The translations under genes and the position numbers were made by a program. From Streptomyces sp. NBC_00344 (GTDB taxonomy: Bacteria > Actinomycetota > Actinomycetes > Streptomycetales > Streptomycetaceae), in NCBI RefSeq assembly GCF_036088315.1, contig NZ_CP107996.1:4299501-4363500 (forward strand): a stretch of 64,000 nt of DNA, in the 5' to 3' direction. Under the pieces are notes generated by a model. It was not told the origin of the DNA. It was given only the letters and a program-made list of their open reading frames with translations, and searched no databases. This document shows positions 16,536 to 25,389 of the stretch, piece after piece. Every line of letters starts with the position of its first letter. Position 1 is the first letter of the stretch.

Positions 16536-17969
16536 ATGGCAACGGCGCCAAGCGTCTCGTACTCGATCACGGCGCGTCTGGAGGTCCCCGCGAGCGGGAC
16601 CGCGGTCAGCCAGCTCACCACCGCAGTCGAGGCCTCCGGCGGTTCGGTCACCGGCCTCGACGTCACCGCATCGGGTCACGAGAAGCTGCGGATCGACGTC
16701 ACCATCGCCGCCAGCTCCACCGATCACGCCGAGGAGATCGTCCAGAAGCTGCGCGGGATCGAGGGTGTCGAGCTCGGCAAGGTCTCCGACCGTACGTTCC
16801 TGATGCACCTCGGCGGCAAGATCGAGATGGCGTCGAAGCACCCCATCCGCAACCGTGACGACCTCTCCATGGTCTACACGCCGGGCGTGGCCCGGGTCTG
16901 CATGGCCATCGCCGAGAACCCCGAGGACGCCCGCAGGCTCACCATCAAGCGCAACTCCGTCGCAGTGGTGACGGACGGTTCCGCGGTGCTGGGACTCGGC
17001 AACATCGGCCCGATGGCCGCTCTGCCGGTCATGGAGGGCAAGGCCGCGCTCTTCAAGACCTTCGCCGGTATCGACGCCTGGCCGATCTGCCTGGACACCC
17101 AGGACACCGACGAGATCGTGGCGATCGTCAAGGCGATCGCCCCCGGGTTCGCGGGCATCAACCTCGAGGACATCTCGGCGCCCCGCTGCTTCGAGATCGA
17201 GGCCCGGCTGCGTGAGGCCCTCGACATCCCGGTCTTCCACGACGACCAGCACGGTACGGCGATCGTCGTGCTCGCCGCGCTGACGAACGCCCTCCGGGTG
17301 GTCGACAAGAAGTTCGGCGACGTGCGGGTCGTGATGTCCGGTGCCGGCGCGGCCGGCACGGCCATTCTCAAGCTGCTGCTCGCGGCCGGCGTCAAGCACG
17401 CGGTCGTCGCCGACATCCATGGTGTGGTGCACGCGGGCCGTGCGGACCTCGTCGACGCCACGCCCGAGTCGCCGCTGCGCTGGATCGCCGACAACACCAA
17501 CCCCGAGGGCGTGACGGGCACCCTGAAGGAGGCCGTGGTGGGCGCCGACATCTTCATCGGTGTCTCTGCTCCGAACGTCCTGGGCGGCGAGGATGTCGCA
17601 GCCATGGCGGACGGCGCGATCGTGTTTGCGCTCGCGAATCCCGACCCCGAGGTCGACCCGTCAATCGCCCGTCAGACCGCGGCAGTTGTGGCCACCGGAA
17701 GGTCCGACTTCCCGAACCAGATCAACAACGTGCTGGTCTTCCCGGGTGTCTTCCGCGGTCTGCTGGACGCTCAGTCCCGCACCGTCAACACCGAGATGAT
17801 GCTCGCGGCGGCCGGCGCGCTCGCCGACGTGGTCGGCAGGGACGAACTCAACGCCAACTACATCATTCCCTCGGTGTTCAACGACAAGGTCGCCGGGGCC
17901 GTCGCGGGGGCCGTCAGGTCGGCCGCGAAGGCTGCCGGTGTCGCTGTGACAGCGCCCACGTCCGCCTGA
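16536..17969 (+). CDS. NAD-dependent malic enzyme (malate oxidoreductase, decarboxylating)
   Basis: A 477-residue enzyme converting malate to pyruvate, CO2 and NAD(P)H. An N-terminal ACT-like domain (about residues 5-85, Y-S-I-T-A-R-L-E-V-P) precedes the malic enzyme catalytic domain (V-Y-T-P-G-V-A-R-V, I-N-L-E-D-I, P-V-F-H-D-D-Q-H-G-T) and a Rossmann domain with G-A-G-A-A-G-T-A. ACT-malic enzyme fusions are typical of the actinobacterial NAD enzyme; the ACT domain may bind an amino acid. The ATG at 16536 follows AAAGGAAG. A 450-bp upstream region contains the structured RNA and its terminator, so expression may be attenuated. The cofactor assignment is by resemblance to the S. coelicolor homologue, not by a diagnostic residue. 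Confidence 0.88.
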   Translation: MATAPSVSYSITARLEVPASGTAVSQLTTAVEASGGSVTGLDVTASGHEKLRIDVTIAASSTDHAEEIVQKLRGIEGVELGKVSDRTFLMHLGGKIEMASKHPIRNRDDLSMVYTPGVARVCMAIAENPEDARRLTIKRNSVAVVTDGSAVLGLGNIGPMAALPVMEGKAALFKTFAGIDAWPICLDTQDTDEIVAIVKAIAPGFAGINLEDISAPRCFEIEARLREALDIPVFHDDQHGTAIVVLAALTNALRVVDKKFGDVRVVMSGAGAAGTAILKLLLAAGVKHAVVADIHGVVHAGRADLVDATPESPLRWIADNTNPEGVTGTLKEAVVGADIFIGVSAPNVLGGEDVAAMADGAIVFALANPDPEVDPSIARQTAAVVATGRSDFPNQINNVLVFPGVFRGLLDAQSRTVNTEMMLAAAGALADVVGRDELNANYIIPSVFNDKVAGAVAGAVRSAAKAAGVAVTAPTSA

Positions 17970-18270
17970 CGCCCGGCGCGTCGCGGGACTCATGGCCGCA
18001 GGCCCCCCTCTAGGGTGGCGGGCAATGAGCCCCTGGGTGCCTGCAGTCGGCTTTCAAGGAGTCGACGGAGCGTCACCACCGTGAGGCAGTGACGCGTTCG
18101 TGTGACTCCGGTGAGTGCCGGATTGGCTTTCCCGCCGTTGGTGGGGGCAGGATGCATATTCGGGCGCGAGGGTCTGACGTCAGACCCGGGTCCGGGGACG
18201 GTCCTAGGGCCCTGGCAGCATCGGCTTCGATCTCACGCCTTACAGGCAAGAAGAACACGGGAGTAACAAC
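17970..18270 (+). promoter_or_regulatory. Long hup upstream region with a perfect 18-bp palindrome
   Basis: This 301-bp gene-free stretch lies between malic enzyme and HU. At 18170-18187 it holds the perfect palindrome GGGTCTGACGTCAGACCC, about 84 bp before the HU start, either an operator or an RNA hairpin in the leader. TAGGGT at 18011-18016 resembles a -10 element without an evident -35. No ORF with coding character is seen. Confidence 0.45.
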
Positions 18271-18552
18271 ATGAACCGCAGTGAGCTGGTGGCCGCCCTG
18301 GCCGACCGTGCCGAGGTGACTCGCAAGGACGCCGACGCCGTTCTGGCCGCGCTCGCCGAGACCGTCGGCGAGATCGTCGCCAAGGGCGACGAGAAGGTCA
18401 CCATCCCCGGCTTCCTGACCTTCGAGCGCACGCACCGTGCCGCTCGCACCGCGCGTAACCCGCAGACCGGCGACCCGATCAACATCCCGGCCGGCTACAG
18501 CGTGAAGGTCTCCGCGGGCTCCAAGCTCAAGGAAGCCGCCAAGGGCAAGTAG
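18271..18552 (+). CDS. hupA: HU-family nucleoid protein
   Basis: A 93-residue HU/IHF-family DNA-binding protein of the short, non-Lys-tailed type. It has the N-R-S-E-L-V-A-A-L-A start, I-P-G-F-L-T-F-E-R core, and the DNA-binding arm R-A-A-R-T-A-R-N-P-Q-T-G with I-N-I-P-A after it. It bends and compacts DNA as a dimer during vegetative growth; the Lys-rich-tail paralogue HupS of Streptomyces is a different gene. The ATG at 18271 follows GGGAG. It is monocistronic, bounded by a strong hairpin at 18571-18607. Confidence 0.93.
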   Translation: MNRSELVAALADRAEVTRKDADAVLAALAETVGEIVAKGDEKVTIPGFLTFERTHRAARTARNPQTGDPINIPAGYSVKVSAGSKLKEAAKGK

Positions 18553-18570
18553 CAGTCCTCGTAAGCAGCG

Positions 18571-18607
18571 CGGAGGGCGGTCACCCGTTCGGGGTGGCCG
18601 CCCTCCG
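18571..18607 (+). terminator. Terminator after hupA
   Basis: A 16-bp stem (18571-18586 with 18592-18607, one T-G pair) and GTTCG loop lies 18 bp after the HU stop. Confidence 0.85.
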
Positions 18608-18778
18608 TCGTGCCCGGCCCGCAGGGCGCCGCCGCCCCTGCCGGTCACCGGGGATGCGGTCCCTCCGTGAGTGATGGCCCTCTCGCGCGGGGTGGCCCTT
18701 CTAGCAGGTGAACCGGGGTCGCGGACCGTACCCGCCGAAGTCGTCCGTTCCCGGGGCGGGTGCGGCAGGGTGGCACGT

Positions 18779-20668
18779 ATGGTGACGAAACCTCGCCCCC
18801 GCCTGCCGCGTACAGCGGCCCTCGCGGCCGTCGCCGCCCTCTGTGCCGGAGCCGCTGTGTACATCCTGCCGTCCGGGGGCGGCCGGGCCGTTCCCGCCGA
18901 GGTGCGGGTCGACCAGGCCGGCTACCTCACCGGAGAGAGCAAGCCGGCCTATGTCATGGGCTCGGGACCCGCACTGGCCGGGGCCGGCTTCGCGGTGCTC
19001 GACCAGTACGGGCACACGGCCCTCAGCGGACGTCTGGGGCCGCGAACCGGCAGCTGGAACCAGCAGTACGGGTCGGTGCGCGGCGTGGACCTCTCCCGGC
19101 TCACCCGGGCAGGTACGTACCGGCTGAAGCTGACCGGCACCGCCCGCGGCATGTCACCGGCGTTCCGGGTCGCGGCGCCAGGCCCGCTGATGGAGCATCT
19201 GGCCGCCGAGAACGTCCGGTACTTCCGGAGCCAGCGGGACGGTGCCGACGTGACGCCGGGCGATCTCGGCCGCAAACCCTCGCACCTCACCGACCGCTCG
19301 GCGACGGTCTATGCCGAACCCCGCTACGACAAGGCCGGTTCGAGGCTGACCGGCGCTCTCGTCCCGGACGGCGGGCCTGTCGACGTCTCGGGTGGCTGGT
19401 TCGACGCCGGCGACTACCTCAAGTTCACCCACACCGCTTCCTACGCCACCGCCGAACTGCTGCTCGCGGAGCGCGCGCTGCCCGGTACGCCGGGGCTCGC
19501 CGAAGAGGCGCGGTACGGACTCGGGTGGCTGGACCGTATGTGGGACGGGCCGGCCGGCACGCTCTACGCCCAGGTGGGCATCGGCGTCGGCAACGAGGAC
19601 GTCCGCAGCGACCACGACATCTGGCGGCTGCCCGAGGCGGACGACGCGATGGACGTCGGACCGGGCGAGCCCGGCTACTACGTCAAGTACCGCCCGGTCT
19701 TCCGGTCGAACGCTCCGGGAGAGCCCATCAGCCCCAACCTCGCGGGCCGGGTGGCCGCCGTGTTCGCGCTGGCCGCGCAGTCGCAGGCAGCCGCGGACCC
19801 GGCAGCCGCACACGGTTGGCTGGCCAAGGCGGCGGCCGTCTACGCGAGGGCCGGCACCGGGCACTCCGGGCCTCTGACCACCACCTTCCCCGGCACCTTC
19901 TACCAGGAGGACGCCTGGCAGGACGACATGGAATTCGGTGCGGTGGAACTCGCCCTGGCCGCACGGGCGTTGGGCGACAGCCGGGCGGCCGCCTGGCAGC
20001 GGGACGCGGGCAGCCTGCTCCGCGGGTATCTCGCGTCGGGCGACGGCGGTTCGCTGGGAGCCGCCGACGTCAGCGCACTCGCCCACGCCGACCTGCTCCG
20101 GCTCTCCCCGAAGGGTGCCGACGCGGAACTGGCCCGCGAGGATCTCCGCCGGCAGCTGACGCAGGGGGAGCGCCGGGCCGCGGCCGACCCCTTCGGGGCC
20201 GGCGCGGCCTACGACGGGTTCGACGCGGTGGCGCACACCTTCGGGCTCGTCGCCACGGCCCGGTTGTACGCGAGAGCCACCGGTGACCACCGCTATGACG
20301 CGTTCGCCGCGCAGCAAAGGGGGTGGGCGCTGGGCGCCAACGCCTGGGGGACCGGGTTCATGATCGGCGCCGGCGAGGTCTTCCCGCACTGCCCCTCGCA
20401 CCAGGTGGCGAGTCTGGCGGGCAGTCCGGACGGCACCGGGAGGATCCTCCGCGGCGCCGTGGTGAACGGGCCCAATGCGGCGGCGACACTCGCGGACCTC
20501 AACGCGTCCGACAAGGCTCCGCGTTGTGCGACGGACCCGCGGATGTGGCAGCGGTTCGACGGGAGGGGCGCGGCCTATCGTGACGATTCCGGTGCCTGGC
20601 CGACGGTGGAGCCGGCCGACGACTTCACATCGGTGGCGCTGCTCGCCTTCGCGCTGACCGCGAAGTGA
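18779..20668 (+). CDS. Secreted or anchored glycoside hydrolase family 9 (endoglucanase-type)
   Basis: About 629 residues. A basic N-terminus and hydrophobic segment (T-A-A-L-A-A-V-A-A-L-C-A-G-A-A-V-Y-I-L) act as signal or anchor. An Ig-like CelD N-terminal domain follows (V-R-V-D-Q-A-G-Y, residues ~45-130), then the GH9 (alpha/alpha)6 catalytic domain with G-G-W-F-D209-A-G-D212-Y-L-K-F and a C-terminal V-E611-P-A-D-D-F motif as likely acid. The enzyme would cleave beta-1,4-glucan or related wall/extracellular polymers. The ATG at 18779 is chosen because the upstream in-frame stretch lacks signal-peptide character. It is convergent with murA across a perfect terminator. No cellulose-binding module is present, so crystalline cellulose is an unlikely substrate. 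Confidence 0.85.
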   Translation: MVTKPRPRLPRTAALAAVAALCAGAAVYILPSGGGRAVPAEVRVDQAGYLTGESKPAYVMGSGPALAGAGFAVLDQYGHTALSGRLGPRTGSWNQQYGSVRGVDLSRLTRAGTYRLKLTGTARGMSPAFRVAAPGPLMEHLAAENVRYFRSQRDGADVTPGDLGRKPSHLTDRSATVYAEPRYDKAGSRLTGALVPDGGPVDVSGGWFDAGDYLKFTHTASYATAELLLAERALPGTPGLAEEARYGLGWLDRMWDGPAGTLYAQVGIGVGNEDVRSDHDIWRLPEADDAMDVGPGEPGYYVKYRPVFRSNAPGEPISPNLAGRVAAVFALAAQSQAAADPAAAHGWLAKAAAVYARAGTGHSGPLTTTFPGTFYQEDAWQDDMEFGAVELALAARALGDSRAAAWQRDAGSLLRGYLASGDGGSLGAADVSALAHADLLRLSPKGADAELAREDLRRQLTQGERRAAADPFGAGAAYDGFDAVAHTFGLVATARLYARATGDHRYDAFAAQQRGWALGANAWGTGFMIGAGEVFPHCPSHQVASLAGSPDGTGRILRGAVVNGPNAAATLADLNASDKAPRCATDPRMWQRFDGRGAAYRDDSGAWPTVEPADDFTSVALLAFALTAK

Positions 20669-20669
20669 C

Positions 20670-20702
20670 GCGCCCCGCACCGGGAAGCCCGGTGCGGGGC
20701 GC
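20670..20702. terminator. Bidirectional terminator between GH9 and murA
   Basis: Perfect 15-bp arms (20670-20684 and 20688-20702) around the loop AAG lie between the two convergent stops and can serve both strands. Confidence 0.88.
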
Positions 20703-20729
20703 GTGCGGCACGATCCAGGCGAGTGGGAC

Positions 20730-22076
20730 CTAGACCAGGGCCCCGCCCGGCAGCTCCACCTTCGCGCCCAGCTCGATCAGCTTCTCGAGGAAGTTCTCGT
20801 AGCCACGGTTGATCAGCTCGATGCCGTGCACCCGGGACGTCCCCTGCGCGGCGAGTGCCGCGATCAGGTAGGAGAATCCGCCTCGCAGGTCGGGAATGAC
20901 CAGATCCGCGCCCTGCAGCTTCGTCGGTCCGCTGACCACGGCCGAGTGCAGGAAGTTGCGCTGCCCGAAACGGCAGTCGGAGCCGCCGAGGCACTCGCGG
21001 TAGAGCTGGATGTGCGCGCCCATCTGGTTGAGCGCCGATGTGAAGCCGAGCCGCGACTCGTACACCGTCTCGTGGATGATCGACAGACCCGCCGCCTGGG
21101 TCAGAGCCACCACCAGCGGCTGCTGCCAGTCGGTCTGGAAGCCGGGGTGGACGTCCGTCTCCAGGGCGATGGCGTTGAGCGGGCCGCCGGGGTGCCAGAA
21201 ACGGATGCCCTCGTCGTCGATCTCGAAGGCGCCGCCGACCTTGCGGTAGGTGTTGAGGAAGGTCATCATCGAGCGCTGCTGGGCGCCGCGGACATAGATG
21301 TTGCCCTCGGTCGCCAGCGCCGCCGAGGCCCAGGACGCGGCCTCCAGACGGTCCGGCAGCGCGCGGTGGTTGTAGCCGCCGAGCCGGTCGACACCGGTGA
21401 TCCGGATCGTCCGGTCGGTGTCCATGGAGATGATGGCGCCCATCTTCTGCAGGACGCAGATGAGGTCCTCGATCTCCGGCTCCACAGCGGCGTTGGACAG
21501 CTCGGTGACGCCCTCGGCGAGCACCGCCGTCAGCAGTACCTGCTCGGTCGAGCCGACCGAAGGGTAGGGCAGGCGGATCTTGCAGCCGCGCAGCCGCTGC
21601 GGTGCCTCGAGGTACTGCCCGTCCGCCCGCTTCTCGATCGTCGCGCCGAACTGCCGGAGCACCTCGAAGTGGAAGTCGATCGGCCGGCCGCCGATGTCGC
21701 AGCCGCCGAGGCCGGGGATGAACGCGTGACCCAGACGGTGCAGCAGCGGACCGCAGAAGAGGATCGGGATGCGTGAGGAGCCCGCGTGGGCGTCGATGTC
21801 CGCGACATTGGCGCTCTCGACGTGCGACGGGTCGAGGATCAGCTCACCCGGCTCCTCCCCGGGCCGTACGGTCACCCCGTGCAGCTGGAGCAGCCCGCGC
21901 ACGACACGTACATCACGGATGTCGGGCACGTTGCGCAGTCTGCTCGGACCACTGCCGAGCAGCGCGGCGACCATCGCCTTCGGCACGAGGTTCTTCGCGC
22001 CGCGAACGCGGATCTCGCCTTCGAGCGGGTTGCCGCCGTGGACGAGCAGTACATCGTCGGTGCCAGTGCCGGTCAT
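20730..22076 (-). CDS. murA: UDP-N-acetylglucosamine 1-carboxyvinyltransferase
   Basis: A 448-residue EPSP-synthase-fold enzyme catalysing the first committed step of peptidoglycan synthesis, transfer of enolpyruvate from PEP to UDP-GlcNAc. The N-terminal G-G-N-P-L-E-G-E-I-R-V-R-G-A-K-N motif is diagnostic, and the loop P-G-L-G-G-C-D-I-G-G-R-P-I-D carries Cys rather than the Asp found in mycobacterial enzymes, so fosfomycin sensitivity is expected at this site. R-G-G-F-S-Y-L-I-A-A and the final motif complete the fold. The ATG at 22076 fits the family start; the ribosome-binding site is weak. Streptomyces often has two MurA paralogues, and this one matches the copy next to hupA. Confidence 0.92.
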   Translation of the reverse strand: MTGTGTDDVLLVHGGNPLEGEIRVRGAKNLVPKAMVAALLGSGPSRLRNVPDIRDVRVVRGLLQLHGVTVRPGEEPGELILDPSHVESANVADIDAHAGSSRIPILFCGPLLHRLGHAFIPGLGGCDIGGRPIDFHFEVLRQFGATIEKRADGQYLEAPQRLRGCKIRLPYPSVGSTEQVLLTAVLAEGVTELSNAAVEPEIEDLICVLQKMGAIISMDTDRTIRITGVDRLGGYNHRALPDRLEAASWASAALATEGNIYVRGAQQRSMMTFLNTYRKVGGAFEIDDEGIRFWHPGGPLNAIALETDVHPGFQTDWQQPLVVALTQAAGLSIIHETVYESRLGFTSALNQMGAHIQLYRECLGGSDCRFGQRNFLHSAVVSGPTKLQGADLVIPDLRGGFSYLIAALAAQGTSRVHGIELINRGYENFLEKLIELGAKVELPGGALV

Positions 22077-22351
22077 GAATCTCGCGTTCCGGAGAGGGAT
22101 GGACAGAGGGCCAGTCTCAAAGGGTAAGGGGCGAATACCCCCGTTCCATAAGCCTCAGGCGGCTCCAGGCCGGTCATTACTTCGCTACAACACGCTCCGT
22201 GCACGATCCGGCACACTGTGGTGACGAGCCGTGTGAGGCCGCGCACGCCGCGGTCACGCGCTGCTGCGCTCCCCTCACGCGCTGAGCTGCGCCCACTCGT
22301 ACTCCTGCGCCCGCCCCCCGCGGATCGCGAAGATGCGGGATCATATCTGCC

Positions 22352-23020
22352 ATGACGGAGGTGTCCTCGCTCACAGGGCGGCTGCTTGTTGCCACCCCCG
22401 CTCTGGCGGACCCGAATTTCGACCACGCCGTGGTCCTTGTCCTCGATCACGACGGCGAGGGCTCACTCGGCGTGATCCTCAACCGCCCGACCCCGGTCGG
22501 CGTCGGCGACATCCTGACGGGCTGGGAACAGCTCACCGGGGAGCCGGGGGTGATATTCCAGGGTGGTCCGGTGTCTCTCGACTCGGCGCTGGGCGTCGCC
22601 GTCGTCCCCGGAGTGGAGACGGCCACCCCCCGCCGCAGGCCGTGGGGAGACTCCCCGGCCGGCGCCCGGCTCCGCCCGGGCCGCGAAGCGCCGGCGCCGA
22701 GTTCCCCCGTGCGGTCCAGCAGGGAGGAGCCCATCGGCTGGCGACGGGTCCACGGGGCCATCGGGGTGGTCGATCTGGAGACCCCGCCCGAGCTGCTCGC
22801 CGCCGCGCTCGGCTCCCTGCGGATCTTCGCCGGTTACGCCGGCTGGGGCCCCGGTCAGCTGGAGTCCGAACTGACCGAAGGCGCCTGGTACGTCGTCGAT
22901 TCGGAGCCCGGGGACGTCGCGTACCCGGATCCGGACGGCATGTGGCGGGCGGTGCTGCGGCGGCAGCGGAGCGGCCTGGCGATGATCGCCACATATCCCG
23001 ACGACCCTTCGCTGAACTGA
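22352..23020 (+). CDS. YqgE/AlgH family protein (UPF0301)
   Basis: A 222-residue YqgE-like protein: L-T-G-R-L-L-V-A-T-P-A-L-A-D-P-N-F near the start, V-L-N-R-P-equivalent V-I-L-N-R-P, F-Q-G-G-P-V, then I-F-A-G-Y-A-G-W-G-P-G-Q-L-E and W-Y-V-V-D near the end. Biochemical role is unsettled. Compared with the usual ~185 residues it has an Arg/Pro/Ser-rich insertion around residues 88-130. The ATG at 22352 has no Shine-Dalgarno but an AT-rich CATATC nearby, so leaderless translation is possible. Confidence 0.85.
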   Translation: MTEVSSLTGRLLVATPALADPNFDHAVVLVLDHDGEGSLGVILNRPTPVGVGDILTGWEQLTGEPGVIFQGGPVSLDSALGVAVVPGVETATPRRRPWGDSPAGARLRPGREAPAPSSPVRSSREEPIGWRRVHGAIGVVDLETPPELLAAALGSLRIFAGYAGWGPGQLESELTEGAWYVVDSEPGDVAYPDPDGMWRAVLRRQRSGLAMIATYPDDPSLN

Positions 23021-23050
23021 AGGCGGAATGAGTCAGTACCCTTGATGGCT

Positions 23051-23356
23051 ATGAGCACTCTTGAGCCCGAGCGCGGGGCAGGTACGGGAACCCTCGTGGA
23101 GCCGACGCCACAGGTGTCCAGCGGCGACGGCGACCACGAGCGCTTCGCCCACTACGTCCAGAAGGACAAGATCATGGCGAGCGCGCTGGAAGGCACGCCC
23201 GTCGTCGCACTGTGCGGCAAGGTCTGGGTACCGGGCCGTGACCCGAAGAAGTATCCGGTCTGCCCCATGTGCAAGGAGATCTACGAGTCCATGGGCGCCG
23301 GTGGCGACAAGGACAAGAGCGGCAAGGGCGGCAAGGGCGGCGGCCAGGACAAGTAG
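23051..23356 (+). CDS. DUF3039 domain protein
   Basis: A 101-residue actinobacterial protein of unknown function with a central DUF3039 domain: H-E-R-F-A-H-Y-V-Q-K-D-K-I, A-L-C-G-K-V-W-V-P and C-P-M-C-K-E-I-Y, where three Cys suggest a metal site. The tail is Gly/Lys-rich. An ATG at 23045 and TTG at 23042 are also in frame; TACCCT at 23036-23041 places a -10 element about nine bases before the 23051 ATG, so a leaderless start there is favoured. Confidence 0.82.
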   Translation: MSTLEPERGAGTGTLVEPTPQVSSGDGDHERFAHYVQKDKIMASALEGTPVVALCGKVWVPGRDPKKYPVCPMCKEIYESMGAGGDKDKSGKGGKGGGQDK

Positions 23357-23394
23357 GTCCGGTCCTCCCCGCTCAACGATCGTGTACGGCCTTC

Positions 23395-23434
23395 ACGACC
23401 CCCGGGGTGCGCTGCGGCGTGCCACGGGGGTCGT
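23395..23434 (+). terminator. Hairpin after the DUF3039 gene
   Basis: ACGACCCCC at 23395-23403 pairs with GGGGGTCGT at 23426-23434. The 22-base loop contains further partial pairing. Confidence 0.5.
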
Positions 23435-23461
23435 TCGTGAAGCTCGCGAAGGAGCTCGCCG

Positions 23462-25102
23462 ATGGACCTGATACCCGCCCCGCGCAGCGCCTCCGGCCCC
23501 GCTCGCTCCGGCTTCCTGCTCGATGCCGGGACCGTGCTGCGGGCCGCCCCCGGAACCGGGGGCACGGAGCGATGGCTGCGGAACACGGTGGGCGCCGCTC
23601 TCGGGCTGCCGCTGGCCCCGGGGGAGGAGGGTGCGGGAAACACGGTGAGTCTGCTCATCGACGACACCCTCGCCCCCGAGGGCTACCGGCTCGAAGTGAC
23701 CGCCGACCGGGGCGTCGTGATCAGTGGTGGCGGTGCGGCCGGAGTCTTCTGGGGCGCTCAGACGCTCCGTCAGCTGCTCGGCCCCGGCGCCTTCAGGCGC
23801 GCACCGGTCGGGCCGGACGCCACGCACCGCATCCCGCACCAGGTCATCGAGGACAGCCCCCGGTTCGCCTGGCGCGGCATGATGCTCGATGTGGCACGGC
23901 ACTTCATGCCCAAGGACGGCGTGCTGCGGTGCCTCGACCTGCTCGCCGCACACAAGCTGAACGTCTTCCACTTCCACCTCACCGACGACCAGGGCTGGCG
24001 CATCGAGATCAGGCGTCACCCCCGGCTGACCGAGGTCGGCTCCTGGCGGGCCCGTACGAAGTGGGGCCACCGGGCGTCACCGCTCTGGGACGAGAAGCCG
24101 CACGGCGGCTACTACACCCAGGACGACATCCGCGAGATCGTCGCGTACGCCGCCGAGCGGCACATCACCGTGGTGCCCGAGATCGATGTCCCCGGTCACT
24201 CGCAGGCCGCGATCGCCGCCTATCCGGAGCTCGGCAACACCGATGTGGTGGACACAACCGCCCTCTCGGTGTGGGACACCTGGGGCGTCAACCCGAATGT
24301 GCTGGCCCCTTCCGCGACGGCGGTGCGCTTCTACGAGGAGGTGCTCGAAGAGGTCCTCGAACTCTTCCCGTCCACCTTCGTCCATCTGGGCGGCGACGAA
24401 TGCCCCAAGGACCAGTGGAAGGAGTCGCCGGCCGCCCAGGCCCGTATCGAGGAGCTGGGGCTCGCGGACGAGAACGAGCTCCAGTCCTGGTTCATCCGGC
24501 ACTTCGACAGCTGGCTCGCCGGCCGGGGCCGCCGGCTGATCGGCTGGGACGAGATCCTGGAGGGCGGTCTCGCGCCCGGTGCCGCCGTGTCCTCCTGGCG
24601 CGGCTACGCCGGCGGGATCGCCGCAGCCGAAGCAGGCCACGATGTCGTCATGTGTCCCGAGCAGCAGGTGTATCTGGACCACCGGCAGGACGGCGGTGAC
24701 GACGAACCCATGCCCATCGGGTACGTCCGCACCCTGGAGGACGTCTACCGCTTCGAGCCCGTGCCGCCCCGGCTGACGCCCGAGGCGGCCGCGCATGTCA
24801 TCGGTGCGCAGGCGAACGTCTGGACCGAGGTGATGGAGAACCGCGACCGGGTCGACTATCAGATGTTCCCGCGGCTCTCGGCGTTCGCCGAGGTCGCCTG
24901 GTCGGCGCTGCCGGAACCTGCCGGGCGCGACTTCGCTGACTTCGCGCGGCGGATGACGGCGCACTACCGGCGACTGGACGCTCTCGGAGTCCAGTACCGC
25001 CCGCCCGGTGGCCCGTTGCCGTGGCAGCGCAGGCCCGCACCCGCGGGGCTGACGGGCAGCGGGCTCGGACGCCCGATCGAGGGGACGCCCCCAAACGTGT
25101 GA
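23462..25102 (+). CDS. Beta-N-acetylhexosaminidase, glycoside hydrolase family 20
   Basis: A 546-residue GH20 enzyme releasing terminal GlcNAc or GalNAc. An N-terminal GH20b-type alpha/beta domain (about 1-125) precedes the TIM barrel with F-H-F-H-L-T-D-D-Q-G-W-R, V-V-P-E-I-D-V-P-G-H and the catalytic pair in H308-L-G-G-D312-E313, where Asp orients the substrate acetamido group and Glu is the acid. Q-A-N-V-W-T-E lines the far side. There is no signal peptide, so it should act inside the cell on imported chito-oligosaccharides. The ATG at 23462 follows AAGGAG. The GlcNAc permease genes at the right end make a shared catabolic role plausible, but no DasR site was seen here. Confidence 0.9.
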   Translation: MDLIPAPRSASGPARSGFLLDAGTVLRAAPGTGGTERWLRNTVGAALGLPLAPGEEGAGNTVSLLIDDTLAPEGYRLEVTADRGVVISGGGAAGVFWGAQTLRQLLGPGAFRRAPVGPDATHRIPHQVIEDSPRFAWRGMMLDVARHFMPKDGVLRCLDLLAAHKLNVFHFHLTDDQGWRIEIRRHPRLTEVGSWRARTKWGHRASPLWDEKPHGGYYTQDDIREIVAYAAERHITVVPEIDVPGHSQAAIAAYPELGNTDVVDTTALSVWDTWGVNPNVLAPSATAVRFYEEVLEEVLELFPSTFVHLGGDECPKDQWKESPAAQARIEELGLADENELQSWFIRHFDSWLAGRGRRLIGWDEILEGGLAPGAAVSSWRGYAGGIAAAEAGHDVVMCPEQQVYLDHRQDGGDDEPMPIGYVRTLEDVYRFEPVPPRLTPEAAAHVIGAQANVWTEVMENRDRVDYQMFPRLSAFAEVAWSALPEPAGRDFADFARRMTAHYRRLDALGVQYRPPGGPLPWQRRPAPAGLTGSGLGRPIEGTPPNV

Positions 25103-25149
25103 GCATGGCGGTAAGGCGGGTGCCTGGAGGAGACTGCCTGGGAACATGG

Positions 25150-25177
25150 TCTGCCGCACCGAACCCGGTGCGGCAGA
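25150..25177 (+). terminator. Terminator after GH20 gene
   Basis: Perfect 12-bp arms TCTGCCGCACCG and CGGTGCGGCAGA flank the loop AACC. Confidence 0.8.
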
Positions 25178-25389
25178 GGTGCGGGAACGCGGCAGAACGC
25201 GCGGTAATGGTCGCTTCATGACAAGGGTGTGCGAATCCGGGTCATCGGTTCGTGACGGGATGGATCCGTCCTTCACGGACCCTCGCGCCGGGCGGCTCGG
25301 AAGATGTGCCAGAGTTGCCTCGTCCGGGCTCTGAGCACGTACCGTACGGCGCAGCAGGGACACCGGGACACCGGGAAGGGGCAGCTGGG

